DNA from: Corbicula japonica
Lineage: Eukaryota; Mollusca; Bivalvia; Venerida; Cyrenidae
Direction of reading: 5' to 3'
DNA length: 64,000 nucleotides
Assembly: GCA_038501625.1 (NCBI GenBank)
Contig: JAZAYU010001082.1
Span: 28,016 to 92,015, forward strand
A program made the position numbers and the translations under genes. The notes below the pieces were generated by a model. It saw nothing but the letters and a program-made list of their open reading frames with translations. It was not told where the DNA came from and searched no databases. Numbering within the stretch: position 1 is the first letter of the stretch; the number at the start of each line of letters is the position of its first letter. Below are positions 1 to 44,404 of this stretch, in pieces.

Positions 1-57
1 TTCAGAAAGAGGACAGTTAGGCCAATCTAATAATGGACTTCCAGCGATTTCCTCTGT
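1..57 (-). CDS. possible partial exon at the left edge
   Basis: On the minus strand a CAG acceptor preceded by a weak pyrimidine tract ends just right of position 57. It is followed by 19 open codons running off the window edge, with protein-like composition (begins TEEIAGSPLLDW). The other two frames close quickly. It lies downstream of the stop of the minus-strand gene at 1155-3608, so it would belong to a different transcript. I do not recognise it, and the length is too short to exclude chance. Confidence 0.25.
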
Positions 58-596
58 CTGAATTGGAAGTTATTTCATGTTGAATTTTACCTTATTTTCT
101 TGACATTCTAACCGGTCATGAACTAAAGTTGTCTGCATGATTTTATATAGAAAACAAAGATCAGGATTAGGTTAACCAATTGCAAAAAGAATTTTGAAGA
201 AATGTCTAGAAACAGCTGAGATATTGTCGATTAAGAACATACCCCGTTATGCAGAAAATTTTCAAAATGGCAGCAAATAAAAAAAACTTTTTTGAGATGA
301 TCATAGAAAATTACTTCTCAAGACATATTTTTTTTTAAACTCTGTTTAAAATATAACATATTACTTTATAGATAAAAGCCCAAATCAAACTATAAATTTT
401 AGTTTTTCATAGAAAAAAATATTGATAAAGTATCATGTAAATTGCATTATGCCAGAAGGTAAGTTCAAAAAAGCCTTAACCATGAACCTCCCTATTTTGA
501 CCCCTGACATCACAATCATACTGAATTGCTTTTTATGACGGCGTTCAGTTGATATTGCTGAAATTCATTGGGTATTAAATTAAAGATCCTATTCAT

Positions 597-789
597 ATAA
601 ACAGACACAAGACAAATTCAGTGAAGATACTTTTAATAGGTGGACTTGCGTTGTCTTCAATTTTCAATTTATAAACTAGATCCATATATTTTAAAGTAAA
701 ATAAATCTAAATCCAGATCTAAAGATTACAAATTTTATCAAGCACAAGTCAAAAATGTCTAAATAAGACACAAATAATTAACAAATACT
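597..789. repeat. 193-bp direct repeat, copy 1
   Basis: Nearly identical to 5779-5971, with a constant offset of 5182 bases, no indels and about four mismatches. It begins at the 'taaacagacacaag' motif. No coding content is evident. Confidence 0.85.
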
Positions 790-1154
790 ACAACTGCTCC
801 TGTCTAAGCATTCATACATATAGGTGATATATAATGTTCATTTATTCATACAACACTAACAAACATATACCAATAGGGACGGGTGGGCGGGTAAAATTTC
901 TCAGAAGTGACAACACAAGCAGTAAATAAAAACCACGGTCGCACCTTCTTATAAAGTTGAAATAACCAATCAAATCTAAAGAATCAACTAACCAATCAAA
1001 ATTGAGATAACATAAAAAAACGGAATCCAATTCGACTTAAGTAAAACAGAAATGAAGTCATCCCAAAAGTAATAATGAAATGCAGCCTTTAATTAAATAT
1101 TTTAACCATGTCATATTAAAATAGTCCACTTAAAGATCATTTTCATAATATGAA

Positions 1155-3608
1155 CTAAGGCACTGCCTCTCTCGGAATCGACGAATCAAAAGTGATGTAT
1201 ATCGTATGTTTAACAGTAAAACAAAGAAACAAATCTTCATTTGTTGTTTTACTTTTTAACCAAAACTGATCAAGGTTGTCAGATGCATCACTACATCTTA
1301 GTGAGCTGAATGATTCTGTGAAGTTTGGAAGAATCCTTTGAGATGTTGAATACACCAGTTTGCCTGTAAACTCTATGTTAAACGGCACCAAAATGTGATC
1401 AAAATGCAAGGCTGACCGATGGTATAAGAAATGTAGACTCATAAAAATCTGGTTAACAAGGTAGATTGTAAAACATCATTCCACAACACCTAAAATACCT
1501 AGTTGGAATATGGTGACACCAATGACAGAGCAAGTAGCGAAGCTTGTCATATTCTTTGAATATTCAAGCTTGAAATCAACAAACATACTTTTGGGTCTGA
1601 GGACTTAAGATAATACTATGAGTGACAGTAGAGGAATTTATTATCCGAATAGAATGAAACATTCAAATTAGTCCATGAAAAGCAAATGCTGAAGGAGGCT
1701 ATTCCTATTTTCTATGGTTCCATTTCACAGCAAATTATATTCATAACAAAATTATACTGATGGTGTTGTTCATTTACTGTTCTTCAATGAGATCTACATT
1801 AAAACGTTTTTGTATTATTATAAGTGACATAAACTTCCAAAGCAGCACCTTCTATTGCAGGAATTAGTAGTGGAAGTATATGTAAATTGTACGCTCCTTC
1901 TACTGTCTAGAACAGTTAACCTGGTCTCCCCACAGCATTTCATGTGAAGCTGTTTTCCTGAAATATTAAATTCAACAGCAAATTAATTTATCTTCAAAAA
2001 TAATTTTATATTATTAATTTATATCTTATTGCTTTTATAAATTTATTTGTCGACAGTTAAAATTGATTTAAAATATTTAGACACAAAAATAAAATTTGTC
2101 AAATACATTGATTTTGTATGCTCTGATAATTACTTCAGGTATCCTGACTCCTGACTTACTCTATGGAGACTCTTTAATTTCGAACATTTTTTGATCTGGA
2201 TTCTAAACTGGTTGCTTCTTGGTCAGAAATAACCTCATGAATCTAAACTTAAACAGTCTAGATCCTGATCAGACTGCACAGATGAGCCTGCTGAACTGGA
2301 TATACATTGGTCACTAATGTGATAAAGAGTGCATTCATGAAGTAAAATGTAAAAAAAAAACTATGGTAATGTTCATATTCTGTGCCATAGCTGTCTACCA
2401 ATTCTGCATAAGTATCTATAGGCTTCATAGGGTTGGTGATACACATTTCTGAAAATAAATGTTTTATTTTAAATCTTCTCTGATAACTAGTAAGTCAGTT
2501 ATGCAGTACCTTTTGTGGCTTATGAAGATGTACATAAATTGCTGTTGCAGTTAACAGTGAACAATTCATACTGTTGCCATAATTTATTTATTACATGTAG
2601 GGTCTTTTTATTAAAATCACATAAAAGGAAGATGGTAATGATGAAAAATTTCATGCCATCTTTAATTCCTACACAAGATTAGCATAAAACCAGAGTGTTA
2701 TCACATTTGAAAGACCACAAAGAGATGTGCCAGCTGATCTGAATCTACATCTATGCCATCTAATTTGGATTTACTTGGGCTTACCATTTGTGGTAAAAAG
2801 GTGTGTCCATGAAGTAGGTTAAGTTATTAACTTTGAAAACTGAAACAGCATTGTTTCCTTTCTAAAAAAAGTGAACAAGATTATGAGATTAATCCTCTAA
2901 ATAAAGGATTAAATAAGAGACCACAGGGACCCATCATGTATGTACAACATGGTCCGCAGAGAAACTTTGTGGCATTTGATTCTGTGTCTTCTGAAAATTT
3001 GGCATGTTCAGGTGATGTTGTGTGAACATGCCAGAGATTATGGTACACCATAGCAGGGCTGGACAAATTTAGATTTTTAGTAACTAGTCCAGAACTAGCT
3101 GGGCAAACATTTCAGCTAGTCCCACCTTTGCGCAAATAAGCAAATTCTGATAAGTCAGTATTAACAGTAAAGAAAGAAACAGGAAATTCAAGAGGAAGCA
3201 TTACATGGGGGCTTGATAATGTTAAAATAGATCTCAAAACATGTTATTTTGTAATAAACTTATTGCTGTTGTAATATGATATGCATATGGTGCTAAAAGA
3301 GAATGGCGCATATCAAATTAACGTTCAAACTAGTCTACACTAAAAAATTGAGCTAGCCCACGGACAAGCAATCAGATATTTTGAGATTGTCTGGTACAAT
3401 ATTCAGCTTGTCCAAGGCGTCGGGCTAGTAGGTTATGTCCAGCCATGCATAGTCATGTAAAGGAAGGGAAAATTCTGTGCTGTTTGAGTGTTTGTACAGT
3501 TTATTAAGGGTAAATTAAAAAAAATTACCTCTCCAGTAGTCTAATTTTTCTCGTATTCCAGTTTCATGAACCAGAGTTGTCACAAATCTTTCATATGTAT
3601 ACTTCAAA
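1155..3608 (-). CDS. unrecognised protein, last four exons
   Basis: A spliced minus-strand model with exons 3529-3608, 2362-2448, 1835-1902 and 1155-1448. It gives 175 residues ending at a TAG at 1155. Phases fit at all three junctions (codon split 1+2, 1+2, then 0). Exon 1 reads KYTYERFVTTLVHETG, exon 2 MCITNPMKPIDTYAELVDS, exon 3 is hydrophobic (HILPLLIPAIEGAALE), and exon 4 begins IFMSLHFLYHR and is rich in S, T and F. I see no family motif, signal peptide or clear membrane segment. The donor of exon 2 (GT followed by a T run) is weak. The first exon found starts inside a codon, so more exons lie to the right; a promoter-like stretch sits near 5530-5645. Function unknown. The phase agreement is what makes it a gene rather than chance ORFs. 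Confidence 0.6.
2240..2320. repeat. interspersed repeat fragment (tctagatcctgatcag family)
   Basis: Shares the 'cagtctagatcctgatcag' block with 55862-55880, and related inverted text occurs at 15350-15480 and 55745-55830. A short dispersed repeat of unknown class, between exons of the minus-strand gene. Confidence 0.6.
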
Positions 3609-3689
3609 CTGAAAAACAAATTACAAAAAACAAATTTTATAAACGATATTATTTGCCCAATGCATGCATATACCTTCCGATGACTTAAT

Positions 3690-5000
3690 TTATTTTCTTA
3701 GTGACAAACTTTCTTAAAGTCGCAGAACAGACGGACCTGTCCGGTAAAATTTGGACTGGTCTGATGTGATTTCCAATGTTGTAGGACCGAATGTCCTGCA
3801 AAAATTTTATCTGCATATTCCAATTTTACTCGCTAAATTACAATTTTGCTCGCTGTTTTGATTCCTGACTGTTCCGAGGGAAATGAGTGTGGATATCTGA
3901 ATGAAATATTTTACGTATTCGTCATAATGACAATTTGTACCACTGAAAAAAACACAACAAAACACCCTTAATAATGTGTTTTGCTTATTTTATATATACC
4001 GTAATTTAATGTGTTAAATGTTTCAGTCAGACAGAAATTGTTTCGGTCAGACAGATTTTCACATCTTGTCTGACACTTTTTTACAATGTTCGGGAAGTCT
4101 GTTGCGACCATTACACTCAAACATCTGGACCAAGGCATGTATACAAAAGCTCGACACAAACTATTGGACTGTAAAAACTAAATAAAATAAATAAATTTTC
4201 AAATTTATACCAATTAATTAACGGTCAACACGGCTTCACCATGCAACACATTTGAACTTGTAACAGTTACTTGTTTGACAGAGCAGAGGTGTAGAATTCC
4301 ACTCTACCGCTCGCCAGCAGCCGAAACACTAGACCGGCAGGGCGATTAAATTTTTCAGCAAAGCACAAGTGTTTTCTTCGAAAAATGAAATGTTTTTACT
4401 TTGTTTACAAAATACAATTCGATTTCTGGAATTTCAAAGATTGGGTCAAAGAAAGTTTCTACACCTCTGTCAGAGCATTTATAATTTTATTCCTAAAATC
4501 TGAAATAAATAATTAGTGGTAAACACGGCTTCGCCGTGCTTCCTATTTAAATCATTCTACACTTATGCCTCATTTTTTTATGAAATGTAGCTCTAATAAT
4601 TTTTATTTGTTGTAAATGAAGAATTATACAGATAGCATTTGGTAAACAAAGCTTTACAGAAAGAGTATTTTATTTAAAATGTAAGGGCGAATGTACTTTC
4701 TGTAAGGGCAAGTGCACTTACTCATTCACTCGACCTGTAGGGCGAGTGGTTAAAAGAAAATTTCTACACCTCTGCAGAGCAATTATTCCCTTAAATCTGA
4801 AATAAATAATAAGTGGTCAACACGGCTTCGCCGTGCTTCCTATTAAAATCATTCTACACTATGCCTCATTTTTTTATGAAATGTAGCTCTAAAAATTTTT
4901 ATTTGTTGTAAATGAAGCATTATAATTCAGATAGCATTTGGTAAGCAAAGCTTTACCATGCCTCAAACAACTTATTTTAGCAGAGTAGCTTTATGCTATA
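3690..5000. repeat. repeat-rich stretch with a ~160-bp direct repeat
   Basis: Segments 4503-4660 and 4801-4960 are direct repeats: both run from 'aataagtggtcaacacggc' or its variant through 'ttatttgttgtaaatgaag' and 'gatagcatttggtaa'. A third partial match is at 4220-4250. No coding sequence is seen here. Confidence 0.7.
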
Positions 5001-5020
5001 ACTGCAAACGGGTTCGAGTC

Positions 5021-5147
5021 CTGGGCCCAAGATCATAAAACTAAGTTTTGAGATCAGTCTCAAATCTCAAGCATATGATTGGCTGAAATGGCGACTGGTC
5101 AGATTTGAGACTGATCTCCAGATTTAGTTTTATGATCTTGGGCCCAG
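5021..5147. repeat. foldback palindrome, copy A
   Basis: A 127-bp inverted repeat bounded by CTGGGCCCAAGATCATAAAA and its reverse complement. The core reads GATTGGCTGAAATGGCGAC. Same family as 53330, 54261, 54633 and 56013. The left end abuts a B-box-like 'gggttcgagtcc', suggesting insertion beside an old tRNA-derived repeat. Confidence 0.85.
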
Positions 5148-5529
5148 ATCATGAATACACATCTTCAAGCTTTTCAGATTTCATTTGACCAGTTCTGTCA
5201 AGTCTACAATATCCAGAGTTAATTCAACGCAATACCTAATCGCTTTCCCACACCAAATTAAAACGAAAGCAATCGATAGCACTGTCTAATCTGCAATGTT
5301 AAACTTACTGTTCGTGTGAATGATTGTAGTAAAAAAATAAATAAAAACGTCGTAAATTTCCATTTAATGTTGGGGAAACCGGTGTAATTGTCACTTTGCC
5401 ACTCTGTGTTTTAATTAATTACCAAAAAGTCGAACAACTACCGTAATGCGCATAGCTACGGTGGAGTCTACTGTTAGACTCTAACTCTGTGACAATATTA
5501 GGTTTTACTCAATGTAGAAACTTATTTAC

Positions 5530-5645
5530 CTTAATTTTTTGGGCGAGTTTAATCTTAATTGTTATCTAACATATAGAAGAAGAACTTCTGAAAATGTGAA
5601 TCGAGAAACAAAATGGCGGCTTTTCAGTTTTTAATTCCGGAAGTC
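5530..5645 (-). promoter_or_regulatory. candidate housekeeping-type promoter / untranslated first exon
   Basis: Minus strand: an ACTTCCGGAA motif (ETS-type consensus) near 5635 is followed by GCCGCCATTTTG (YY1-like) near 5612. After about 80 nt comes a good donor (AAG then GTAAATAAG) with its last exon base at 5530. This would suit an untranslated first exon for the minus-strand gene at 1155-3608. The plus strand also has ATGGCGGC here, opening a 46-codon frame (MAAFQFLIPEV...), so direction is ambiguous. All inference from motifs. Confidence 0.3.
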
Positions 5646-5778
5646 AGCACAAAAGACTATGAAAGTCACATGGTCCAATCAGAAGCGTTATTTTGCGACA
5701 CGGTTTCAAATTGGCATGGTACCTCTTTTTGCTCATGCGCAATACCGTAATCGGAATCGACACGAAGGGTCGATTCCG

Positions 5779-5971
5779 TATAAACAGACACAAGACAAAT
5801 TCAGTGAAGATACTTTTAAAAGGTGGACTTGCGTTGTCTTCAATTATCAATTTATAAACTAGATCCATATATTTTAAAGTAAAATAAATCTAAATCCAGA
5901 TCTAAAGATTACAAATTTTATCAGCCACAAGTCAAAAATGTCTAAATAAGACACAAATAATTAACAAATAC
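5779..5971. repeat. 193-bp direct repeat, copy 2
   Basis: Partner of 597-789. It starts directly after a short region carrying a CCGGAAGT motif and an ATGGCGGC motif, so it may be part of a duplicated promoter-proximal or untranslated segment. Confidence 0.85.
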
Positions 5972-6469
5972 CGCCCAACATCGGCCAAATAAAGCAAAGC
6001 CAACATAAATATCACAACTAACAAGAGCAAACATGACAAAACCAGATTTACTACTAACTACATACATGACAATTACAAAATAAAGCACTTAAATACAGCA
6101 AAAAAAAACCACACACACATATAATGCGAACATAAAAGAACTATAAACTTCAGCAAACATTGCACAAATAACTTTGTTGAACAAACATAAGCAAAAGTCA
6201 TAATAAAAGAATTTAAGCAACATAGAAAGCAACACTGAGATTTACATTGTCACATTGAAAGCGACAGATCTTTACCTGAAAATATCTGTGAATCCGTAAC
6301 ACAACACTGAAAACATATTATTTGTAGGTGAGTAATTACACCGATCAAATAATGTCTCAGATGACTGGTGCCTTCAGCATTTAAATGCAATCCACCATCT
6401 AATTTGGCAAACAAGTGTCTTTTCACTTTGCATTTAAAACAAAATGGACGATAACTCCTAACAAACTAC

Positions 6470-6735
6470 CTAGTTTTTGTTGATATTTTACTAAATCATC
6501 CCTGAAATATGAATGGCATGCTGTTAAAATCGATTTCAAGTCGTTTAAAAGATAAAGATAAATAATGATAAATATTAAGTTTAGGCCGCTAGGCTGCCAG
6601 GCTTCGAAAACTTAAAAAAATCAAAGCTAGTCTTGTTGATATTTTACTAAATCATCCCTGAAATGTAAATGGCATGCTGTAAAAATCGAATGAAAGTCGT
6701 TTTTAAGATAAACATAAATAATGATAAATATTAAA
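6470..6735 (-). repeat. truncated piece of the foldback-element tandem unit
   Basis: About two copies of the unit that builds the ends of the 12979-17494 element, in the same orientation as its right end (tttttgttgatattttacta... and gccgctaggctgccaggctt). No terminal AGATGTGTGAAG sequence is present, so this is a truncated relic. It abuts a T-rich tract and then a LINE fragment. Confidence 0.75.
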
Positions 6736-6764
6736 GGTTTTTTTGGTTTTTTTTGTTTTTTTTT

Positions 6765-7091
6765 ACAATCAGTTAGCCCGTGGACGTTCCACGACAGGAT
6801 AGAAACCTCTCCGCCGTCGTGCCCCTACGCGCGCTGCGGAACCCCGTCGATGTAGAGGGTGTCGTAGGCAAGGTAAGCACGCTTCCCCTGCCGCCTCGCC
6901 TCTTTCATCTTGGGCACCAGCTTCCTCCTCTTCTGCACAACATCTTGTGGGAACTGTTCAAATACCCTATATACAGTACCATCAAGCTCCTTCCACCGTT
7001 TGCGCACCATCTCTCGATCTTTAAAGTAAGTGAACTTTGACACAATGTTCTTAATTTTATAATCTCTTAGTCTTATTACAATAGTAAACAA
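6765..7091 (-). pseudogene. LINE (L1-like) ORF1p C-terminal fragment
   Basis: The minus strand encodes about 100 residues with the pattern of the L1-type ORF1p C-terminal domain: KFTYFKDREMVRKRWKEL, then EQFPQDVVQKRRKLVP, then KRAYLAYDTLYIDGV. In that family the conserved FK...R, QFP...RRRLxP and Y(I/V)DG positions occur in this order. No reverse transcriptase frame lies downstream (lower coordinates), where the sequence passes into the tandem-unit relic. A dead 5' piece of a non-LTR retrotransposon; the frame is open but has no context for function. Confidence 0.7.
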
Positions 7092-7263
7092 TGCCCCCTC
7101 GCTTGCAGTTATCGACTAATTATGCTCTTCAATTTTAGAGAGCGCTAAGGGAAAGTAACAATATGAAAGAACTCTATCAAAACATTAAACAATTTTGTAT
7201 AAAAGCGTGATAAAACAAGCGAACGAGTTACTGTATACGAAAGTTACTGCTGCTTACATTATT

Positions 7264-7530
7264 GAGGTTGGTGCACCCTAGAACCTGGTTTAAACCCCCA
7301 GTGACAATTGTTTTTGCCTCTGATCGTTCCAATACGGTAACTCAATGGGTTCTCTACGTCATTAATTGTTTCTGGCGTTTGATTTGAATTGACATACTTT
7401 ATTAATACGTTGGTGTGTTATTTGAATTGACACACTTACATGTATAACAACAAGCTCTCTTTTACTCTCTTCTTTTTCGCTGCGTGGGAAGGCTGTGTTT
7501 TGTGGCGATTCCTGATATTCATATGTCACT
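7264..7530 (+). repeat. SINE-like repeat ('gcaccctagaacctggttt' family), copy 1
   Basis: Starts 'ggttggtgcaccctagaacc', continues through a conserved 'gttccaa..ggtaac' block and ends in CT-rich text with 'cttctttttcgctgcgtgg'. Other copies: 12050-12275 and 35336-35552 (plus), 40650-40785 and 45636-45715 (minus), and a remnant at 30085-30120 (minus). Confidence 0.75.
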
Positions 7531-8250
7531 TGTTTTCTTTACGGCGTAATAAGACGATACATTTCAACGACGGCAACGGTTATGATTTTTCATTTACCAA
7601 AAATGCTAATAAAAACTATTGCGCAATGAATTATTGGAAATGCGGCTAAAATTAATTGTCCGATTTACAATAATTTCGTCTGTTGACATTGGGTGCGCTT
7701 TTATTGTGTCGATTTCGATTTTGGCGATGATTACAGTTATAGTGGCAATGTACGGCTCTCGGGGTCTTAAAACCTTAATCAATACGCAAAAATTGTGTCG
7801 CAGGACGTTGATAAGTTAAATTATAAAGATGTAGTAACGGATATGACCATATGGGGTCGTTGACCGAACTGTTCCGTTAGAGGTCTACACAATTTTGATT
7901 CGTATCTATAGACACCGTAATGTATTGATAACGTTGGTTGATAACGTTATTAGGCTATTGAAGAACCTTAATTAATTTATGTAAATGTTGTGGGGGCGCT
8001 ATCCTTAGGTCGTTCAGTTTCAAGGGGTCTACACGCTCTAAATCGTATAGACGACATAAGAGTACCTCTATCGGGACATGCCGCGATCTCTCGCTGATGA
8101 CATGACGATGAGTCATTCAATCCCACAATCACCCAAACTAAATGTATTTATCCACGTTTCTTTGTAATTCATATCATGTATGCTTCAATGTTATTGGTTG
8201 TGAGGATTTACGAAATTCTCGTGCAGTGTCATTATATAGAATGTAAACCT

Positions 8251-9219
8251 TTTTTCGGCGTTAGCTGTCTAAGGTCACTTTTGACCTAGTTTTTCGACCA
8301 ATGAAATGTTGTAAATAATACTCGTATTCTCTTATTATGCAGAGGGAAAATGAAATAAACTATTTCGATTGGTAGCTATTTACACCAGAGAGGCATCTAG
8401 CAGGGTGGAGAGGTATCTAGTGGGATTTTTATTATTATGCAGCGGAAAAATCAAATAGATTAATTCCATTGGTTGTTAGTGGGTGTTGTATTGGAGGAAA
8501 AACATATTTACGATTTAAGTAACCAGTTAAGTCAATATTGATGGCTTAAATACAATATTATATGGAATATTCTTGGGTGTCAGGTAAACACTTGCATACA
8601 ATACACAGTGTAAAACGAAAGAGAAGTGTAGATATTCCTAGTTCTTACTGGTTCCTTTCTAGTTCCTTTGATACTGATTGTTAATTTCAAGTACGAAATA
8701 TAAGATTACTGTAGTGTAGTGGCTAACACTCTCGCCTCTCAAGCGGAGTCCCCGGGTTCAATACTCAGGACGGACACTTTTTTTAAAGTTAATATACTGT
8801 ACTTAAAAGTTGGTAGATTTCGCTCTTGTAACAGGCTTTTATTATTTATATTTATTAGATTTCAAGGACATTTATTCATCTTGAATTCTCACTCTACACG
8901 AGGTATTTTATTGAAACTGAATATTTTGCTTCAGTATCTTTAATCGACTTGTTATCACTGTATGAAATTGTTGCAACAGCTTCAACATTTTTTTTTGAAA
9001 GACACTTTCAATATATTTATGAGTTGTCATGATTCGGTCGCTTAATCTCTAAGTCATACTAAGAAGGCAGGGAGGGTTCGTCGACAGCTATAACAAATAA
9101 AATAAAATAACTCAACTGTGTCTGCTTTGCCTCTCTGTATTTCTTTCTTTCTTATATACATGTATATATAAATCTTTTCCATCAACGCCGTTTATCTTTT
9201 TTAAAGATATTTCTTGTTA
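8251..9219 (+). repeat. tRNA-carrying interspersed repeat, copy 1
   Basis: About 970 bp from 'tttttcggcgttagctgtct' to 'tttaaagatatttcttgtt'. It contains a tRNA-like module at 8710-8776. The same blocks in the same order occur at 33035-33826, 33842-34790 and 35043-35830. No transposase or reverse transcriptase frame, so non-autonomous. Confidence 0.8.
8710..8776 (+). tRNA. tRNA-Val-like module with CTC anticodon (pseudogene or SINE head)
   Basis: GTAGTGTAGTGGCTAACAC (A box and D arm as in tRNA-Val), anticodon arm TCGC-CTCTCAA-GCGG (anticodon CTC), T arm CCCGGGTTCAATACTCAGG (B box), then a T run that would stop RNA polymerase III. Acceptor stem pairing is poor. It sits inside a dispersed repeat, so a functional tRNA is unlikely. 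Confidence 0.55.
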
Positions 9220-10490
9220 AAATTCATTCGAGTCGTTGCATTGCTATTGTACAGACATATTAAATAGTTCTAATTTCCCGTCCCACCACCCTCTTTTAAT
9301 GTTTGATTTCACGATCTGCGAAGAAGGTTCTAACTTCTTAACACTTTTGTACACTTTTAGTATATAGGTAGCAGCTTAATTATCTTATTTATCTCATTTT
9401 GTTTCTACGATTGTTATCACGATTTGGTATTTTTGCTTCAAAAGTCATTTATAAGGTATGAAAAGATAAATTTCCAATGATTCTTTTTCGCACTTAGAAT
9501 GGTTCGTAATTATTGACGTATATATCAAACGCCAATCAGAAGTTGCATTGGATTGAGTCCATTTTCAACAATTTTATGTGAACAAGTCACTTGGCTGCAA
9601 GTTAGATTGTGCGTTCTGTTATTTTGTGTTTGGGTGTTTGCTTCGAATCTGATCAAGCGCCTCTTGGCAAAGTTGTGCGATATATCCTATTGTATTTGAT
9701 TAGACAAAACACAATCACTAGTCTTTACTAAATCAATAGTTCAACATAACAGTGCATTGAACCGGATGTGTTTTGTTTTCATTAGAGGCTGATGTGGCCT
9801 TATATCTCGCGACTGGAGTAAAATTGTATGCGCACTTGGCGTTTAATTATAGTCGTTTGCATCAGTTACGTTTGGAACAATCTTACGGGCTCAATATTAA
9901 GTGTTCCACTGTATTAGCGTGGATGTGTTTGGTTTGATTTTCATGGTGTACAACAAATTTCGAATACGCCACTAAGTGTAAAAAGAAAAGCAACTTGACT
10001 GACATTTCAGTATATTTCATTGCATTGGCTTGAATGCGTCTTGATTTAAAGTTACCGAACAAAATTAGAATTATATAATTTAAATGTTATCTTGATTAAG
10101 ATAAGTAGTTATTGGAAGAATAATTTTACACGATTTACACGCGAATTAGATATATTTTCTAAGATAAATCCATAAGGGCGAAGAAAACTTCTTTGCGGAG
10201 AATCAAGCATTTAAATTGATTTGGCACAAATATTTGATTTTAATGGACTGATCTCCCATAACCTGACGAAATTTTAACGCTATATGCGATTCGATTATCA
10301 TTGAATTGATAAGCATGAAGATTTTTTATCTGCAAATTTAACAACTTGGGGCTGTTTATATGACTTAGAAGTGTTTGATTGTATTCACTTAAATAAGGAG
10401 TTGCTTAAAACTCGCCAATTGGCTTTAAAATGAAGTGAAGCTTGGTGCTGCTATGTGATTTGATTTGCTAAGAGATTAGCCGATTGGAAT
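9220..10490. other. no gene seen
   Basis: AT-rich sequence without coding-like frames, splice-bounded exons or a clear repeat. Presumed intron or flank upstream of the first complement exon found. Confidence 0.6.
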
Positions 10491-10494
10491 TAGA

Positions 10495-10990
10495 TTGATG
10501 TGCCACTTGGCGCTCTGTAGCCGCTGTGTAGCCGCTTGGCTGTGTTGGGAAATTGTACTGCCGATTGGCGATGTAGTGCCGTTCGGCGCTGTGTTTGATT
10601 GGAATTGTGTTTTGAAGATTAGCTGATTGGCTTGAAAGAGAATGCCATCTGGCGCGGCATTGGTTGTGTGTTAGTTTGATTATCAGATGATATTGCCCCT
10701 CCTGGGAGCGAACCTCGCCACGTGGCGTAAAATTGAAGTGCCGATTGGCGCTGTGTTAGAATGAAATTATTTTTCTGGAAGACTAGCCGTTTGGCTTGAA
10801 AGTTAGTGCCATTTGGCGCTGCATTGATAGTGCTTAGTTTGATTATCAGATGATAATTCCCCTCCCGGGAACGAACCTCGCCACGTTGCGTAAAATTGAA
10901 GTGCCGATTTGGCGCTGTGTTGGAATGAAATTGTTTTTGTTGAAGACTAGCCGATTGGCTTGAAAGTGAGTGCCACTTGGCGCTGGATTG
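10495..10990. repeat. ~165-180 bp tandem repeat rich in 'ttggcgctg'
   Basis: Units start near 10559, 10738 and 10903 with 'tgccgattggcg' and contain 'agccgattggcttgaaag', 'ttgattatcagatgat' and 'gaacctcgccacg'. The third copy is partial. Short sub-repeats of 'tgccgattggcgctg' flank the array. Confidence 0.8.
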
Positions 10991-11580
10991 TCTGATATTA
11001 CTAGTTCTTAATGTTAGCGAATACTAATAAGTCGAATGTATAAAGTTGAATAAGATGATAGGAATCGACACAAAGACGATTTAGTTTAATTTGGGTATTT
11101 TCTGTTTCATTTAAACTTTGGCCGTAGATTACTAGCAAACAATACTGACTGTTTTTTGCATATGAATGAGATGATATTTTTTCTATTCAAGTAGGTTCTG
11201 GATGATAATAGACATTCATTGCAGCATGCTCGAGGATTCCAGTTGTGCGGCTTGACAGGGACCAAGACGAGGATGCAGGAAAGATGGGCTTATGGACGTT
11301 TATGAAATGTTGTCGTTGAAATATAGTATATAGCAATGCAATACGACCATTCCTATTGTACTTGGTGTTCTTGTTCCTTTTCCTACCTATGAATTACTTG
11401 AATATGGGATAAATAAATTTATTTTAGTTTGAACGCAGTGAATCGGAAAATAATCTCTCTTTATTACTTGTACAATAAGTTTAAACTGCGCCTTGCTTGT
11501 TTTATGAACTAATTTCAGGTTCTGTGTTAAAAACCATACTCCATAAAATGTGTTATTTATGTATGTGTTTCAATTTTCAG

Positions 11581-43508
<31,928 letters not shown>

Positions 43509-44400
43509 AGAACACTATTATCGACCAGAATGCCGACGTTATATTTTATGCCAGGAAATCTGAATGTACTTAAGACAGTACCAGACTTATTATTAACGAG
43601 ATTACTAGGAAAAATATTAACGATCATATATAGTTGTGCAAAACAAATGTCCGTTGCCCTGTTTGCACCAACGTAGTTCGCAAATTTTACAAGCTGCTCA
43701 ACAGCGATACCGTTAACGACTGCTGTCATTTATATCAATAGTACGTGACTTTCAGTTTATTCAGAGATTTTGACACAAACTTTGCCTTGCCTTTTGTAAA
43801 TATATATATAACATTTAAAAAAGCTTTACAAGTATAGCATTTTTGTTTTTCCCTTTAATTTAAAACCATATAAAAATCGATGAAATGATAGGGTAACTGC
43901 ATGTTACATTAATAAAGTTTTGAACTTCATAATAATGCACCATGACCTACTTGCTTACTAAAATTGTTTTCATCAACAGCCTTTCGAACCAATCGGATTG
44001 TCGCCTACACAATCGCAAAGGTACATAATGATATGCGTAATTGTCGAAGCGTTCCGAACGTTTAATTATATGTTGTGTCCATGTATACACCGTGTTATAT
44101 ATCACGGACAAAGTTGGGAAACACTGTTTCCCATATTCTTGTAGGCCATAGTCCAGGCTTTGTACCACTAAATTTCGATTTTGGATAAATGCTTTCCCGT
44201 TAGATTCATTCCGTATTGCTTGCTTTTAGCACTTTAATATGCGTAAATTAATATGATATTTAGCTTTGCCGCAACAGCTTAACATGCTACATCGATTTGT
44301 TGTATTGATTCGACAATAAAAAAAATAAAACTATGGCCACAGTGAATCTGCGACCCGAAAAAGTTGGTTGGTGTGCCCTAACAAAAGGGACAAGGCTAGG
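43509..44400 (+). other. 3' untranslated region and flank of the complement-like gene
   Basis: AATAAA at 43911-43916 is a candidate polyadenylation signal about 400 nt after the stop. No coding-like sequence is seen in the remainder; minus-strand frames at 43505-43729 and 43947-44168 have no splice or family support. Confidence 0.4.
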
Positions 44401-44404
44401 AGGC

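Noticed and set aside
5140..5200. Possible first coding exon for the minus-strand gene (MKSEKLEDVYS)
   Set aside because: Ends at a palindrome edge with no GT donor in the needed phase.
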